This document shows, one piece after another, positions 10,064 through 21,683 of a DNA stretch of 64,000 nucleotides. Numbering within the stretch: the stretch's first letter is position 1; each line of letters starts with the position of its first letter. The notes beneath the pieces were generated by a model that was not told the origin of the DNA, searched no databases, and saw nothing but the letters and a program-made list of their open reading frames with translations. The position numbers and the translations under genes were made by a program. Origin of the DNA: Cryptomeria japonica (Eukaryota; Streptophyta; Pinopsida; Cupressales; Cupressaceae); contig NC_081405.1 of assembly GCF_030272615.1 (NCBI RefSeq), positions 654,554,920-654,618,919 of the forward strand, written 5' to 3'.

Positions 10064-10870
10064 TGATGCAAAAGAATCCCTGGTTCATAGCAATCTTGCA
10101 TCAACCAAAATATTTTCCTTTCTATTTTTTTTGCTTTTTGTTTGTAGTTTTAGTATTTCTTTCTGTGTGTCCCAGATTTGGCTCACCGGATCCTGTGAAG
10201 TTGGATTTTGGCTTGAAGACCTGCTCATCTTCCTTATTTCCAAACTGTGGAGCATTTGGATTATTTTCCAGCAAGTTATCGCTATCGTCTTATGTGACAG
10301 TTTCCTATTACCGATTGACAGTTTCCTGTTACTAGTTGCCTGGACCTATTTGCATTTGTGATCTACTAGATCCCTTTTGTAGCTTGCGGGCCCTGAGCAT
10401 TGATTTTTATGTTCCTTGGCATGTGGCCAACCTTTTCCCATGATCTACACTTCATCCTTTGTATTTTCCAAAGGAATCTCTTGGTGGAGGCTGACCTTGT
10501 TGGTTTTGCACGTTAGGTCTTGTTCTTTGGGTTTTGATCCCTTTTTGGGCTGACCGGATCCCCTTGGATCATATAAATCATTGTAATAGAGAATTAGAAT
10601 GTAATCAAGAAGTTATAATAAGCATAGAATATAGATCTTAAGATTTGAGGTCCCGATTGTGACCTAATCTATATTTTGAGCATGTTTATCGGGCCTCTGA
10701 GCCGGTTTCTCTGACCCAGTTATTACCAGTTGGTTGTAATAAATTTTCATGTTATAATACAATCTGTTATGTATTTCCTCCATCATGTCTTTGTGTTTTC
10801 ATTGTTTTTACTCTTGCTGACCGGTCTAGACTGATCTCTTTTAGGTCCCTCCTAATCGGTGACTGCTTCA
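10064..10870 (+). repeat. Chromovirus 5' LTR
   Basis: 807 bp from TGATGCAAAAG to GACTGCTTCA, aligned along its length with 25768-26551. It ends two bases before a TGGTATCAGAGC primer-binding site. A TATAAAT box is at 10572-10578. Confidence 0.9.
10572..10578 (+). promoter_or_regulatory. TATA box in the chromovirus 5' LTR
   Basis: TATAAAT within GGATCATATAAATCATTG, about 510 bases into the LTR. The right LTR keeps the same box near 26251-26257. Confidence 0.55.
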
Positions 10871-10872
10871 AG

Positions 10873-10884
10873 TGGTATCAGAGC
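10873..10884 (+). other. Primer-binding site, tRNA-iMet
   Basis: TGGTATCAGAGC, the standard plant retroelement primer site for initiator methionine tRNA, two bases after the LTR. Confidence 0.95.
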
Positions 10885-10980
10885 AAGTTATTGTTCCAGA
10901 GATTGCATTGTCGTGAGAATATTTGTTGTAGGGTGGAGGACTATGGATCCGACATGTAGCTGCAGAGGTCTGGCATAACA

Positions 10981-12150
10981 ATGGCATGAAGGGGAACTAG
11001 GAATAGTGGAGCATGCGGGAATGTAGTCCCTGTTGTGATGGAAATATTACAAGGAATAGCAGCCTAATCGGAAGTTGTGGAGACAACCCAGAGAAGAGGC
11101 CGACACATTGAAGATGTAAGTGAAGATGAAGGAGAAGAAGCCCCAACAGAACAAGTAAACCCACTAGTAGTTGATCTGGATGGGGAAATATTTTTGAGGG
11201 TTTTGAGTAGGACGATTACTAAACCTCATTTTACCCCACTAGAATATGATGGAAAGTTAGATTTCGATGAATTAATGGATTGGATCTCAAAGATGGAGAA
11301 ATATTTTGATTTTGAAAACACTACAGAAGAAAGGAAGGTGAAATATGCATGTACTCGGTTGAAAGGTCATGCATCTCTTTGGTGGGAGCATTTGCAGGTT
11401 GATAGACAAAGAAGAGGTAAAGAGAAGATCAAGACATGCGATCGGATGATTGCTAAGTTAAAATCAAAATTTATGCTAGTTGATTATCAAGTGAATTTGT
11501 TCTAAAAGTTGCAGAATTTGAGACATAAGGAATCTAGTGTGAAGGAGTACACCGAAGCATTTTACAAGTTGAATATTAGATCCAGACATGTTGATGATGA
11601 AGTTGAACAAGTTACAAGATATTTGAATGGATTGCAGGTGTCTATACAAGATGAACTCAGTCTTATCAAATTATAGAGTGTTGAAGAGGCTTACCGGTAT
11701 GTCATGAAGGCAGAAGAAAAGCTAAACAAAAGACATGAGTAGAGGTAGAGAGGTAGAGGTGGAAGGTTTTCCAGAGGAAGATTTCAAGGAGGACGAGGAT
11801 ATACCAGAGGTAGAGGAACCTGTATAGATCAGAACAAGGAAAAGGAAGTAAGAAAAGAAGGTAATTCATACCAAAAAGATGATAGAAATTTCTACTGGAG
11901 GAGAGAACTGGATGGCTACCGGAATGAAAATTTTGGAAGACAAGACAAGAGAATATTTAAAGGAACTTTCTCTAAATGTGGAGGAGAAAGACATCATGCT
12001 TTCAAGTGTAAGAAGATAGAGAATACCAGAAGAGCAGTAGTAGTGGAAGAAAACCTCACCAGATTAGATAATAAACTTGAAGATGGAGAACTGTTGATGA
12101 TGAGGAGAGCTTTGTGTCATACTGGGAGAGATGAAGAGCCCTTGTAGAGG
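10981..12150 (+). pseudogene. Chromovirus gag (capsid and nucleocapsid), decayed
   Basis: The ATG at 10981 begins a frame with TGA as third codon and TAA at about 11068. The clear part runs from 11077: an acidic N-terminus (DVSEDEGEEAPTEQ) and a retrotransposon gag core (PF03732), with FDELMDWISKMEKYF, KVKYACTRLKGHASLWWEHL and, after a TAA at 11503, a KEYTEAFYKLNIR segment. Next come an RGRGGRF/RGRFQGGRG-type basic stretch and one zinc knuckle near 11970-12012. Its first cysteine is missing (FSKCGGERHHAFKC lacks the Cys two residues before SKC), so zinc binding is probably lost. Several further TAG stops interrupt the frame. Confidence 0.88.
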
Positions 12151-12736
12151 AAGAATTTATTCAAGACTAGATCTAAGGTATTTGGTAAGTATTGTAAAGT
12201 TGTTATTGATAGTTGTAGTTCTGATAACCTTGTTTCAGAATAGATGGTGAATAAGTTGAATTTGGAAAGATTGAAACACCCTAATCCTTAGCATATAGCA
12301 TGGATTCAGGATGAAAATAAATTGTTAGTAATTGAGCAATGTTTGGTGAAATTAAAAATTGGGAATTATCATGATGAAGTCTTGTATGATATTATGCCTA
12401 TGGATATTTGTCATATTTTCTTGAGTAGACCTTAGCAGTTTGATAGATAGGCAATACATGATGGGAGGAAGAATACATACACTATTGTGGCCAATGGGAT
12501 GAAGAAAACCTTGTTTCCCTTGGAGGAACCTTTGAAGAGTGAAGTCTGTACGAATGCTAGAACCTATTTGGTAGATGGAAGGAAATTCCTGGATGGATTG
12601 AGACATGAGAATGTGTGCTTTGCCTTAATTCCTAAGAAGATTGAGAATCCAGAGCATGAAGAGGAACAACTAGAAGAGATAAAAGATTTGCTGACAGAAT
12701 ATGAAGACATCATTTCAAATAATGTACCTGATGGAT
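12151..12736 (+). pseudogene. Chromovirus protease and N-terminus of reverse transcriptase, cut by the DNA transposon
   Basis: An aspartic protease domain is recognisable around 12180-12480. The catalytic motif reads VVIDSCSSDNLVSE, so the glycine of the D-S-G triad is cysteine. TAG stops fall at conserved tryptophan or glutamine positions (12241, 12290, 12434 and 12449 regions). A linker (GMKKTLFPLEEPLKSE) then leads to LLTEYEDIISNNVPDG at the start of the reverse transcriptase region. The frame stops at 12736, exactly where the transposon begins, and resumes at 22950. Confidence 0.85.
12732..12736. other. Left target-site duplication TGGAT of the DNA transposon
   Basis: TGGAT is repeated at 22950-22954. 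Removing 12737-22954 restores an uninterrupted reverse transcriptase reading frame across the joint, which independently supports these boundaries (plus or minus one base). Confidence 0.85.
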
Positions 12737-12737
12737 G

Positions 12738-12766
12738 GGTTAGTGCAGGATCATGGGGGACCAAAA
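12738..12766 (+). repeat. Left terminal inverted repeat
   Basis: It begins GGTTAGTGCAGGATCATGG. 24 of 29 bases match the reverse complement of 22921-22949. One extra G separates it from the TGGAT duplication. Confidence 0.85.
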
Positions 12767-12838
12767 AGTGGCGATGTGAAAAAAAATAGCCTTCTCCACT
12801 CGCCTAAAGACATGAAAATCCGTGTTGACTTTTTGCTT

Positions 12839-12880
12839 GGCCTAGGTGTTAGTACACCTTGGCATGGTAATTACCTAGGC
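12839..12880. repeat. Subterminal nested hairpin
   Basis: Outer arms GCCTAGGT and ACCTAGGC enclose a second inverted repeat AGGTGT-TAGT-ACACCT. It lies about 100 bases from the transposon end and directly abuts the first 18-bp palindrome. Confidence 0.7.
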
Positions 12881-12898
12881 AAATCGGATATCCGATTT
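12881..12898. repeat. Perfect 18-bp palindrome AAATCGGATATCCGATTT (copy 1)
   Basis: A self-complementary motif recurring in this transposon. Copy 2 is a perfect 20-mer at 13267-13286. Variants occur at 13378-13390, 18122-18141, 18220-18238 and 22016-22034. Confidence 0.9.
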
Positions 12899-12913
12899 TT
12901 ATTTGTAATTTTA

Positions 12914-13260
12914 AATTAAAAGATATATTATATAATATATAATGTAATATTATATATTACATAATATATAATATATAATATATAATATATAATATATTAT
13001 ATAATATTATATTATAATATAGTAATATATTATATAATACGTATTATATAATATATATTATTATATTATACATATTATATAATATATAATATAATATAAT
13101 ATTATATATTATATAATACTTATTATATAATATATTATTATATTATATTTATATATAATTATATTTTATAATATAATACAATATGTATTATATCATATAA
13201 TTATATATTATATAATATATTATTATATTATATAATATAATGTTATTTTAAAATAATTTA
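12914..13260. repeat. AT-only low-complexity tract
   Basis: About 340 bases made almost entirely of TATA, ATAT and TAATA patterns, between two palindrome copies near the left end of the transposon. Confidence 0.9.
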
Positions 13261-13266
13261 AGTATA

Positions 13267-13286
13267 AAAATCGGATATCCGATTTT
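13267..13286. repeat. Perfect 20-bp palindrome AAAATCGGATATCCGATTTT (copy 2)
   Basis: Extends copy 1 by one base on each side. A partial head-to-tail version (TCCGATATCCGAT) follows at 13378-13390. Confidence 0.9.
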
Positions 13287-13605
13287 CTGAGACAAATATA
13301 TTTCGACTATGACAGCCCGTGAGTCATTTTTAACCCACAGGTTGCGTGATTTTATAAAAATCCAATATTTGATTGTATCCGATATCCGATGTTTTGGCCA
13401 AAAATTGCTAATAAATAGATTGAAAGGTAAGATTTTTATTGTTTTCAATCATTTTCATTCAATTTTTGTATTTTTTGTTAATGTTTATTTGATTTTTCAT
13501 TGAAAATATGGTTTTTTTCATGAAAACTAGGTTTTTTAAAATCAAATACAAAATTATTTAAATTTGTTAACTAAATTCAATTGTTCACATTCAATTAGGT
13601 TAAAA

Positions 13606-15534
13606 ATGGGGGATAACAATGAAAACATTGATGAACCACAACTGCAACAACCAAACCCTCCTTTGCCAAACCCCACCTCAATTCAGGATTTGATTGCACA
13701 AAATTTGAATGAATTGAGGGGGATTGCAGATGTATATCATAGGATCCCTTGTCTAAACCCAATGTTTGATCCTCTCACGTCGATCATAAAGAGTATGGAA
13801 ACCATGACTGAGGAGCACAATGTCACCCTTTTGTGGCGAGATTCTATGAGGGAAAAATATGCGGATGGCTTGTTGTATAAGGATATCAAGGATCTCTAGA
13901 TATCGAAAGTCGATATCGCCTCATTGTTTGTGAATCCCTACACTGGTTCACCTGTAGACCCCCCAAAAAAAATTTCTATTAAATGGTGCACAAATGATGG
14001 TATTGTGAAAAAAATTTGGGATCGTTGGTGGATGGTTTTTGACAAACCACCCAACAACAATCTTGATGTCCCCTTCTATTTCATAAAAAAATTGTATGCT
14101 GAGTTTGTTTTACACAAACATGTGAACTACTTTGACATCCAACATTTCCAGGGTGTGGGTTTAGGTATGCCCCAAAATAGACCTGGGGTAGTCAGAGTAG
14201 TCCAAGGCCCATATGTCCCCTCTCCTCCTGTTGATCCCCCACCTCTAGTGCAGTATCCAGATATCATTTGTGAGACAGCTTCACAGACCATATCGGCTAT
14301 TCACTCTTAGAGTAGCCTTTTGGTTTCTTGGGATGGGTCAGTAGCTCAGCCTACTTTTGATGGTAGCGGTGCATCTAGTGGCATTGACACATCATCCTCG
14401 ACTCCACACATATGCGTGCCCCATAGTTGTGTCACGTGTGCCCGCACGTATGCTTGGGTCCAATTGGACAGCCCATTGATCCTCCTGTGGACAGTGCATA
14501 TTATGAGGTGCATGAGATGCATGATGCACCAGATGTTATGACACAGACTGGAGGATACCCTATGGAGTCCTCACATGCTATAGGCGAGGAGGCACTATCA
14601 TCATACATTGATGATGTAGTGGTAAGATTTGTATTTTTCACAGTTCATGTTATATTTTAAATGAATATTTATAATCTAGATAATATTAAGTACTAATTTT
14701 TATTTACATGGCCTATTTAATAGTTGATGACCGAGGAGGAGTTGAGACAGATTCAAGAGGGCACCTTGTCAGCCATTTCATTTGGCCTTGATAGCTTGAT
14801 GGTACATATATTATGGCACCTAGTCATTTGTATTTTATTGTACATACATGCTCATCATTTATATTGGTATTAATTATATTATGTAGTAACTTGCATGTAT
14901 ATCTTATTTTACTCTTGTAGGGCACAAGCAGCACGAGTGCGGGGTAGTGTGATTTAGGATCTGGTAGTGCAGTTGGAGACAAGGGAAAGGTAATTGAATG
15001 CAAATATGATTGAATGAATAATTTAAATAACTTATAGTGATTATACATGTCTAGACATAGATTGATAGTTTCATATACTTGTTGTGTATATGTACAGAGA
15101 ATTCTTGGCTTCACATCCTTGATGACTACACCCAGTATACCCGAAGATGAAGAAGAAGAAGACATGCCTCGAGTAAATGTGTGTTTATTTTATTTTGTGT
15201 TTAGTCGATATAATTTGTTATTAGCAGTGGCAATTATATGCTAACTTGTATCAATATCATGTTTATGAACATATGTAGGTTGTGTATGAAAATATTGAAA
15301 ACATACCTCCTCTACCGAAGACATACATCAAGAGTCCTGCAAAGCCGAAGAGAAAACATGGAGATGAGGTAAACATGAATAGTTCAATTATAGTTCATTT
15401 TTATATTAACTTTTCGAATGTGAATTATATAATATAACTAATATTAATCGTGGTTTGTTTTTCTTGTGTAGGATCCTTTAGAGCTGAGCAGTGCGGTGAA
15501 GAGGATCGATTTTGATGATCCATCAGCATCTTAG
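13606..15534 (+). pseudogene. Transposon-borne multi-exon gene of unknown function, lightly decayed
   Basis: Start ATG at 13606 (MGDNNENIDEPQ). Exon 1 runs to 14621. Five short exons follow with consensus GT-AG junctions: 14724-14801, 14921-14989, 15098-15172, 15279-15368 and 15472-15534 (78, 69, 75, 90, 63 nt). Each is a multiple of three and starts at codon position one. The protein has a Gln/Pro-rich N-terminus and a YADGLLYKDI...DIASLFVNPYTGSPVDPP block. Then come KISIKWCTNDGIVKKIWDRW and a FYFIKKLYAEFVLHKHVNYF segment, a Pro-rich stretch, an acidic EDEEEEDMPR patch and a basic PAKPKRKHG possible nuclear signal near the end. TAG codons at 13897, 14308 and 14945 and a frameshift near 14400 disable this copy. 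I do not recognise the family; it may be an accessory or DNA-binding protein of the transposon, or a captured host gene. Confidence 0.72.
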
Positions 15535-15744
15535 GATGTTATAGATAGTTTTGGGATGCTTACATGTCTAGTTGGCATGTATATTTTGTATATGGACATA
15601 CATTTGTAATCATTTGACATTTTTATATATACAGAAGTTGATATTCAATCATATAAATTGTTGCTCATCTATGCGCGGTGTTATCACGGAAATCTTTAAT
15701 CTTCATTCCAATAATTAACAATGGTTAATAATGGTTATTTAATG

Positions 15745-15905
15745 AACAATACAATTCATTTCATTTCATTGTAAGTGTTGTTTTTATAATGAACAATACA
15801 ATACAATTCATTTCATGAACAATACAATTCATTTAATAAACAATACAATACAATTCATTTAATGAACAATACAATACAATTCATTTAATGAACAATACTT
15901 GATAC
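15745..15905 (+). repeat. AT-rich tandem repeat (GAACAATACAATTCATTTAAT)
   Basis: Five or six head-to-tail copies of a 20-27-base unit downstream of the transposon-borne gene. Confidence 0.75.
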
Positions 15906-17893
15906 AATTCATTATTACCCTATGCATGGTCCTATTTTTCCCCCCACCTCGGTCGAATGCTCGGGGTTTTATTCGGGCAGCAATTTTTTGGTTGGCGAAA
16001 AAATTCGTTAGTCTCATTCAATCGAATGTTGTCACGTGGCCAATTTCTCGTTCAGCTCATCGTGATGACGAACTGTCACCTCTGAAATGTCTAGTTAGAC
16101 ATTATTACCCTATGCATGCTCCTATTTTTCCCCCCACTCAGTCGAACACTCGGGGTCATACCCTACCGACGTCATCCCTTAAGCGCCCTAAGTGCTAAAA
16201 ATTGTCAAACTTTGACGGGCCCTAACTCGGAATCCATTGCACCTGTGAATGATCCATTTGAACCTATGGGGCCACAAGAGGGGTCCCTGCAAAATCCTAT
16301 CTTGATTTTTCAATTTTCCGTACACTTTTATTAGGGCAGCAATTTTTCGGTTGGCAAACAAATCGTCAGTTTCATTCAATCGAATGTTGTCACATGGCCA
16401 ATTTCTCGTTCTTCTCATCGCCATGATGAGCCATCAGCTCTGACATGTCTAGTTAGGCATTATTACCCTATGCATGCTCCTATTTTCCCCCCCACTAGAA
16501 CGAACGCTCGGGGTCATACCCTACCGACGTCGTCCCTTGAGCGCCCTATGTGCTAAAAATTGTCAAACTTTGATGGGCCATAACTCAGAATTCGTGGCAC
16601 CTACGAATGATCTGTTTAAACCTACGAGGCCACGAGAGGGGTCCCTACAAAATCCTATCTCAGTTTTTCAATTTTCCCTATAGTTTTATTAGGGCAGTAA
16701 TTTTTTGGTTGGTGAAACAATCGTCAGTCTCATTCAATCGAATGTTATCACGTGGCCAATTTCTTGTTCTACTCATCACGATGATGAACCGTCAGCTCCA
16801 ACATGTCCAGTTAGGCATTATTACCCTATGCATGGTCGTATTTTTCCCCCCCACTCAGTCGAACGCTCAGAGTCATACCCTACCAACGTCGTCCCTTGAG
16901 CGCCCTAAGTGCTAAAAATTGTCAAACTTTGACGGGCTATAACTCAGAATTCGTGGCACCTACGAATGATCTGTTTAAACCTACGAGGCCACGAGAGGGG
17001 TCCCTACAAAATCCTATCTTGGTTTTTCAATTTTCCCTATAGTTGTATTAGGGCAGTAATTTTTCGGTTGGTGAAACAATCGTCAGTCTCATTCAATCGA
17101 ATGTTGTCGCGTGGCCAATTTCTTGTTCTACTCATCACGATGATGAACCGTCAGCTCCAACATGTCTAGCTAGGCATTATTACCCTATGCATGGTCCTAT
17201 TTTTCCCCCCCACTCAGTCGAATGCTCGGGGTCATACCCTACCGACGTCGTCCCTTGAGTGCCCTAAGTGCTAAAAATTGTCAAACTTTGATGGGACCTA
17301 ACTCAGAATCTGTGGCACCTGCTAATGATTTGTTTGAACCTACGGGGCCATGAGAGGGGTCCCTACAAAATCCTATCTCGGTTTTTCAAGTTTCCCTATG
17401 CTTTTATTAGGGCAGGAATTTTTCAGTTGGTAAAAAAATCACCAGTCTCATTCAATCGAATGTTGTCGCGTGGCCAATTTCTCATTCTTCTCATCGCAGT
17501 GATGAACCATCAGCTCTGACATGTCCAGTTAGGAATTATTACCCTATGCATGGTCCTATTTTGCGCCCCCACTAGGTCGAATGCTCGGGGTCATACCCTA
17601 ACAACGTCATCCCTAGAGCGCACTAAGTGCTAAAAATTGTCAAACTTTGATGGGCCCTAACTTGGAATCTATGGCACCTACAAATGATTTGTTTGAACCT
17701 ACAGGGCCATGAGAGGGGTTCCTACAAAAGCCTATCTCAGTTTTTCCAGTTTCCCTATGGTTTTATTAGGGCAGCAATTTTTCGACTAGCAAAAGAATCG
17801 TTAGTCTCATTCAATCGAATGTTGTCGCATGGCCAATTTCTCATTTTGCTCGTCGTGATGATGAACTATCAACCTTGACATGTCCAGTTAGGC
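15906..17893 (+). repeat. Satellite-like tandem array, unit 358-359 bp, five full copies plus a truncated one
   Basis: Using ATTATTACCCTATGCATG as a marker, unit starts are at about 15906 (truncated copy), 16101, 16459, 16817, 17176 and 17535, with the last boundary at 17894. The first copy has an internal deletion joining GCTCGGGG to TTTTATTCGGGC. Copies differ mainly at C/T and G/A sites. Repeated small open frames (starting 16607, 16966, 17325, 17684) are by-products of the period and have no recognisable domain. Confidence 0.93.
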
Positions 17894-17920
17894 TTTATTA
17901 CCCTATCCATTTAGACTTCT

Positions 17921-18251
17921 GACGACTACTACTCCCCATTTACCTCCACATAGATGCTCCTAAATGATTGACAATGTAAGATTTGACCTTAAGAATCTCC
18001 CAAAAGTACAAATTTGTCTCAACCTATCTGAAAACTCGTGATCATCGACAGAAAATAGAATATGCAGACTGTGGGCCATTGGAATCCACAAAATGGCCCA
18101 AAAGGCTCTTTTTTATTTACAAAAATCAAATATCCGATTTTAATGTATAAATTTGTGGTCCCAAATTTTTTTCCCATTGCCGCCTTTTTTTACTATTGCC
18201 ACATTAATGGAAATGGTAGAAATCAGATATCCAATTTTATTAGTCATATTT

Positions 18252-18252
<1 letters not shown>
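17921..18252. other. Unique segment with two degenerate palindrome copies
   Basis: Sequence between the 359-bp array and the GA tract. No gene is seen. It holds the palindrome variants AAAATCAAATATCCGATTTT (18122-18141) and AAATCAGATATCCAATTTT (18220-18238). Confidence 0.7.
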
Positions 18253-18288
<36 letters not shown>

Positions 18289-18315
18289 GGGGAGAGGGAG
18301 AGGGAGAGAGAGAGA

Positions 18316-18347
<32 letters not shown>

Positions 18348-18444
18348 TTAAGGGAGAAAGAGAGAGAGGGGGAGAGAGAGAGATTAGGGGAGAGAGAGAG
18401 AGGAGGAGAGGGAGAGAGAGAGAGATTAGGGGAGAGAGAGATTA
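18253..18444 (+). repeat. GA-rich (polypurine) simple repeat with GATTAGGGG spacers
   Basis: Runs of GA interrupted by GATTAGGGGAGAGG. It is the reverse-complement counterpart of the CT/CCCCTAATC tracts at 18748-18947 and 21684-21906. Confidence 0.95.
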
Positions 18445-18747
18445 GGGGTCATATGATGTCCTAAGGGGTCATATTGTGTCCTACGACCCCTTAGGATGCC
18501 ATATGACCCATAAAGACACAATTTGGTGTCTTAAGGGGTCATATGGTGTCCTAATGGGTCTTAGGACACCATATGATCCCTTAAGACACCAAATTGTGTC
18601 GTTATGGGTCATATGGTGTCCTAAGGGGTCATTCTTAGAACACGATATGATCCCTTAAGACACCAAATTGTGTCATTATGGGACATATGGCATCCTAAGG
18701 GGTCATAGGACACAATATGACCCCTTAGGACACCATATGACCCCTAA
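18445..18747. repeat. Bidirectional minisatellite, small block
   Basis: Built from a 20-mer ATGGTGTCCTAAGGGGTCAT and its exact reverse complement alternating along the strand, with CATATG-type joints. It is bounded by a GA tract on the left and its complementary CT tract on the right, so the block as a whole can fold on itself. Confidence 0.9.
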
Positions 18748-18876
18748 TCTCTCTCTCTCCCTCTCCTCCTCGTCTCTCTCTCTCTCCCCTAATCTCTCTC
18801 TCTCCCTCTCCCCTAATCTCTCTCTCTCTCTCCCTCTCCTCCTATCTCTCTCTCTCTCCCCTAGTCACTCACTCTT

Positions 18877-18941
<65 letters not shown>

Positions 18942-18947
18942 ATCTCC
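18748..18947 (+). repeat. CT-rich (polypyrimidine) simple repeat
   Basis: CT runs with CCCCTAATC spacers, including a nearly pure CT run of about 60 bases at 18880-18938. Inverted counterpart of 18253-18444. Confidence 0.95.
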
Positions 18948-21683
18948 TTAAGACACCATATTTGGTCGTTATGGGTCACATTGTGTCCTAATGGGCCATA
19001 TTGTGTCTTATGACCCCTTTAACACATCATATGACCCCTTAGGACATAATATGACCCCTTATGACTCCATATTGGGTTTCTTTGGGTCATATGGTGTCCT
19101 AAGGGGTCATATTGTGTCCTACGATCCCTCAGGACACCAAATTACCCATAATGATACAATATGGTGTCTTAAGGGGTCATATGGTGTCCTAGGACACCAT
19201 ATGACCCCTATGGACACCATATAACCCCTAACGAGATTATATGATGTCATAAGGGGTTGTATATTATCCTTATGGGTCATATGGTGCCCATGAACCCTTA
19301 TGACCCCTTAGGAGACCATACGACCTGTTATGACACCATATTGGGTTACTTTGGGTCCTATGGTGTCCTAAGGGGTCATATTATGTCCTACGACCCCTTA
19401 GAACACCATATGACCCCTAACAACATGATATGGTGTCATAAGGAGTCCTATGGTGTCCACAACGGTCATATGGTGCCCTACAACCCCTTAGGACACCATA
19501 TGACCCTTTAAGACACCATATTTGGTCATTATGGGTCATATTGTGTCCTAATGGGTTATATTGTGTCATATGACCCCTTTAAGACATCATATGACCCCTT
19601 AGGACACAATATGACCCCTTATGACACTATATTGGGTTACTTTGGGTCATATAGTGTCCTAAGGGGTTATATGGTGTCCTACAACCCCTCAGGACACCAT
19701 ATGACCCCTTAAGACACCATATTTGGTTGTTATGGGTCATATTGTGTCATATGACCCCTTTAAGACATCATATGACCCCTTAGGACACAATACGATCCCT
19801 TATGACACCATATTGGGTCGCTTTGGGTCATATGGTGTCCTAAGGGGTCATATTGTGTCCTACGACCCCTTAGGACACCATATGACCCATAACGACCCAA
19901 TTTGGTGTCTTAAGGGGTCATATGGTGTCCTAGGACACTATATGACCCCTATGGACACCATATGACCCCTAATGACACCATATGGTGTTATAAGGGGTTG
20001 AATGTTGTCCCTAGGGGTCATATGGTGTCCCATAAACCCTTATGACCCCTTAGAACACCATACGACTTGTTATGACACCATATTGGGTCACTTTGGGTCC
20101 TATGGTGTCCTAAGGGGTCATATTATTTCCTACGACCCCTTAGGACACCATATGACCTCTAACGACACCATATGGTGTCATAAGGGGTCCTATGGTGTCC
20201 TAAAACCCCTTAGGACACCATATGACCCCTTAAGACACCATATTTGGTTGTTATGGGTCATATTGTGTCCTAATGGGTCATATTGTGTCATATGACCCCT
20301 TTAAGACATCATATGACTCCTTAGGACACAATATGACCCCTTATGACATGATATTGTGTCGCTTTGGGTCATATGGTGTCGTAAACGGGTCAAATTATGT
20401 CCTACAACCCCTTAGGACACCATATGACCCATAATGACACAATTTGGTGTCTTAAGGGGTCATATGGTGTCCTAGGACACCATATGACCCCTATGGACAC
20501 CATATGACCCCTAATGACACCATATGGTGTCATAAGGGGTCATATGTTGTCCTTAGGGGTCATATGGTGTCCCATGAATCCTTATGACCCCTTAAGACAC
20601 CATACGACCTGTTATGACACCACATTGGGTTACTTTGCATCTTATGGTGTCCTAAGGGGTCATATTATGTCCTACTACCCCTCAGGACACCATATGATCC
20701 CTAATGATAGCATATGGTGTCATAAGGGGTCCTATGGTGTCCATAGCGGTCATTTAGCATCCTACAACCCCTTAGGACACCATATGATACCTTAAGAAAC
20801 CATATTGGGTCGTTATGGGTCATATTATGTCCTAATGGGTCATATTGTGTCATATGACCCCTTTAAGACATTATATGACCCCTTAGGACATAATATGACC
20901 CCTTATGACACCATATTGGGTTGCTTTGGGTCATATGGTGTCCTAAGGGGTCATATTGTGTGCTATGACCCCTTAGGACATCATATGACCCATAACAACA
21001 CAATTTGGTGTCTTAAGGGGTGATATGGTGTCCTAGGATCATATGACCCATTAGGACATCATACAACCTGTTATGACACCATATTGGGTCATTATGGGTC
21101 GTCTGGTGTCCTAAGGGGTCATATTATGTCCTAAGATCCCTATGGACACCATATGACCCCTAACGACACCATATCATGTCATAAGGGGTTCTATGGTGTC
21201 CATAGGGGTCATATGGTGTCCTACGACCCCTTAGGACACCATATGACGCCTTAAGACACCATATTGGGTCGTTATGGGTCATATTGTCTCCTAATGGATG
21301 ATATTGTGTCACATGACCCCTTTAAGACATCATATGACTCATTAGGAGACAAAATGACCCCTATGGACATCATATGATCCCTAACAACACCATATGGTGT
21401 CATAAGGGGTCGTATGTTTTCCTTAGGGGTCATATGGAGTCCCATGAACCCTTATGACTGCTTAGGACACCATATGACTCATTATGACACCATATTGGAT
21501 CGTTATGGGTCCTATGGTATCCTAAGGGGCCATATTATGTCCTACGACCCCTTAGAATACCATATGACCCCTAACAACACCATATGGTGTCATAAGGGGT
21601 CCTATGGTGTCCATAGGGGTCATATGGTGTCCTACAACCCCTTAGGACACCATATGACCCATAATGACATTATTTGGTGTCTT
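18948..21683. repeat. Bidirectional minisatellite, large block (about 2.7 kb)
   Basis: Many degenerate copies of the same 20-22-base unit in both orientations (ATGGTGTCCTAAGGGGTCAT / ATGACCCCTTAGGACACCAT), with CATATG or ATATTG joints. Long-range similarity between subblocks, for example around 19190-19230, 19930-19990 and 20470-20530, suggests a loose higher-order unit of roughly 540-740 bases. The many open frames of 70-100 codons rich in GHIVSYDP-type peptides are read-throughs of the unit, not genes. Confidence 0.92.

Noticed and set aside
10056-10361. Overlapping open frames at the start of the chromovirus LTR
   Set aside because: Located entirely in LTR sequence; the partner LTR does not keep the frames open.
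16116-17878. Series of 60-100-codon frames at 359-base spacing
   Set aside because: They follow the tandem period and contain no domain; composition of the array, not genes.
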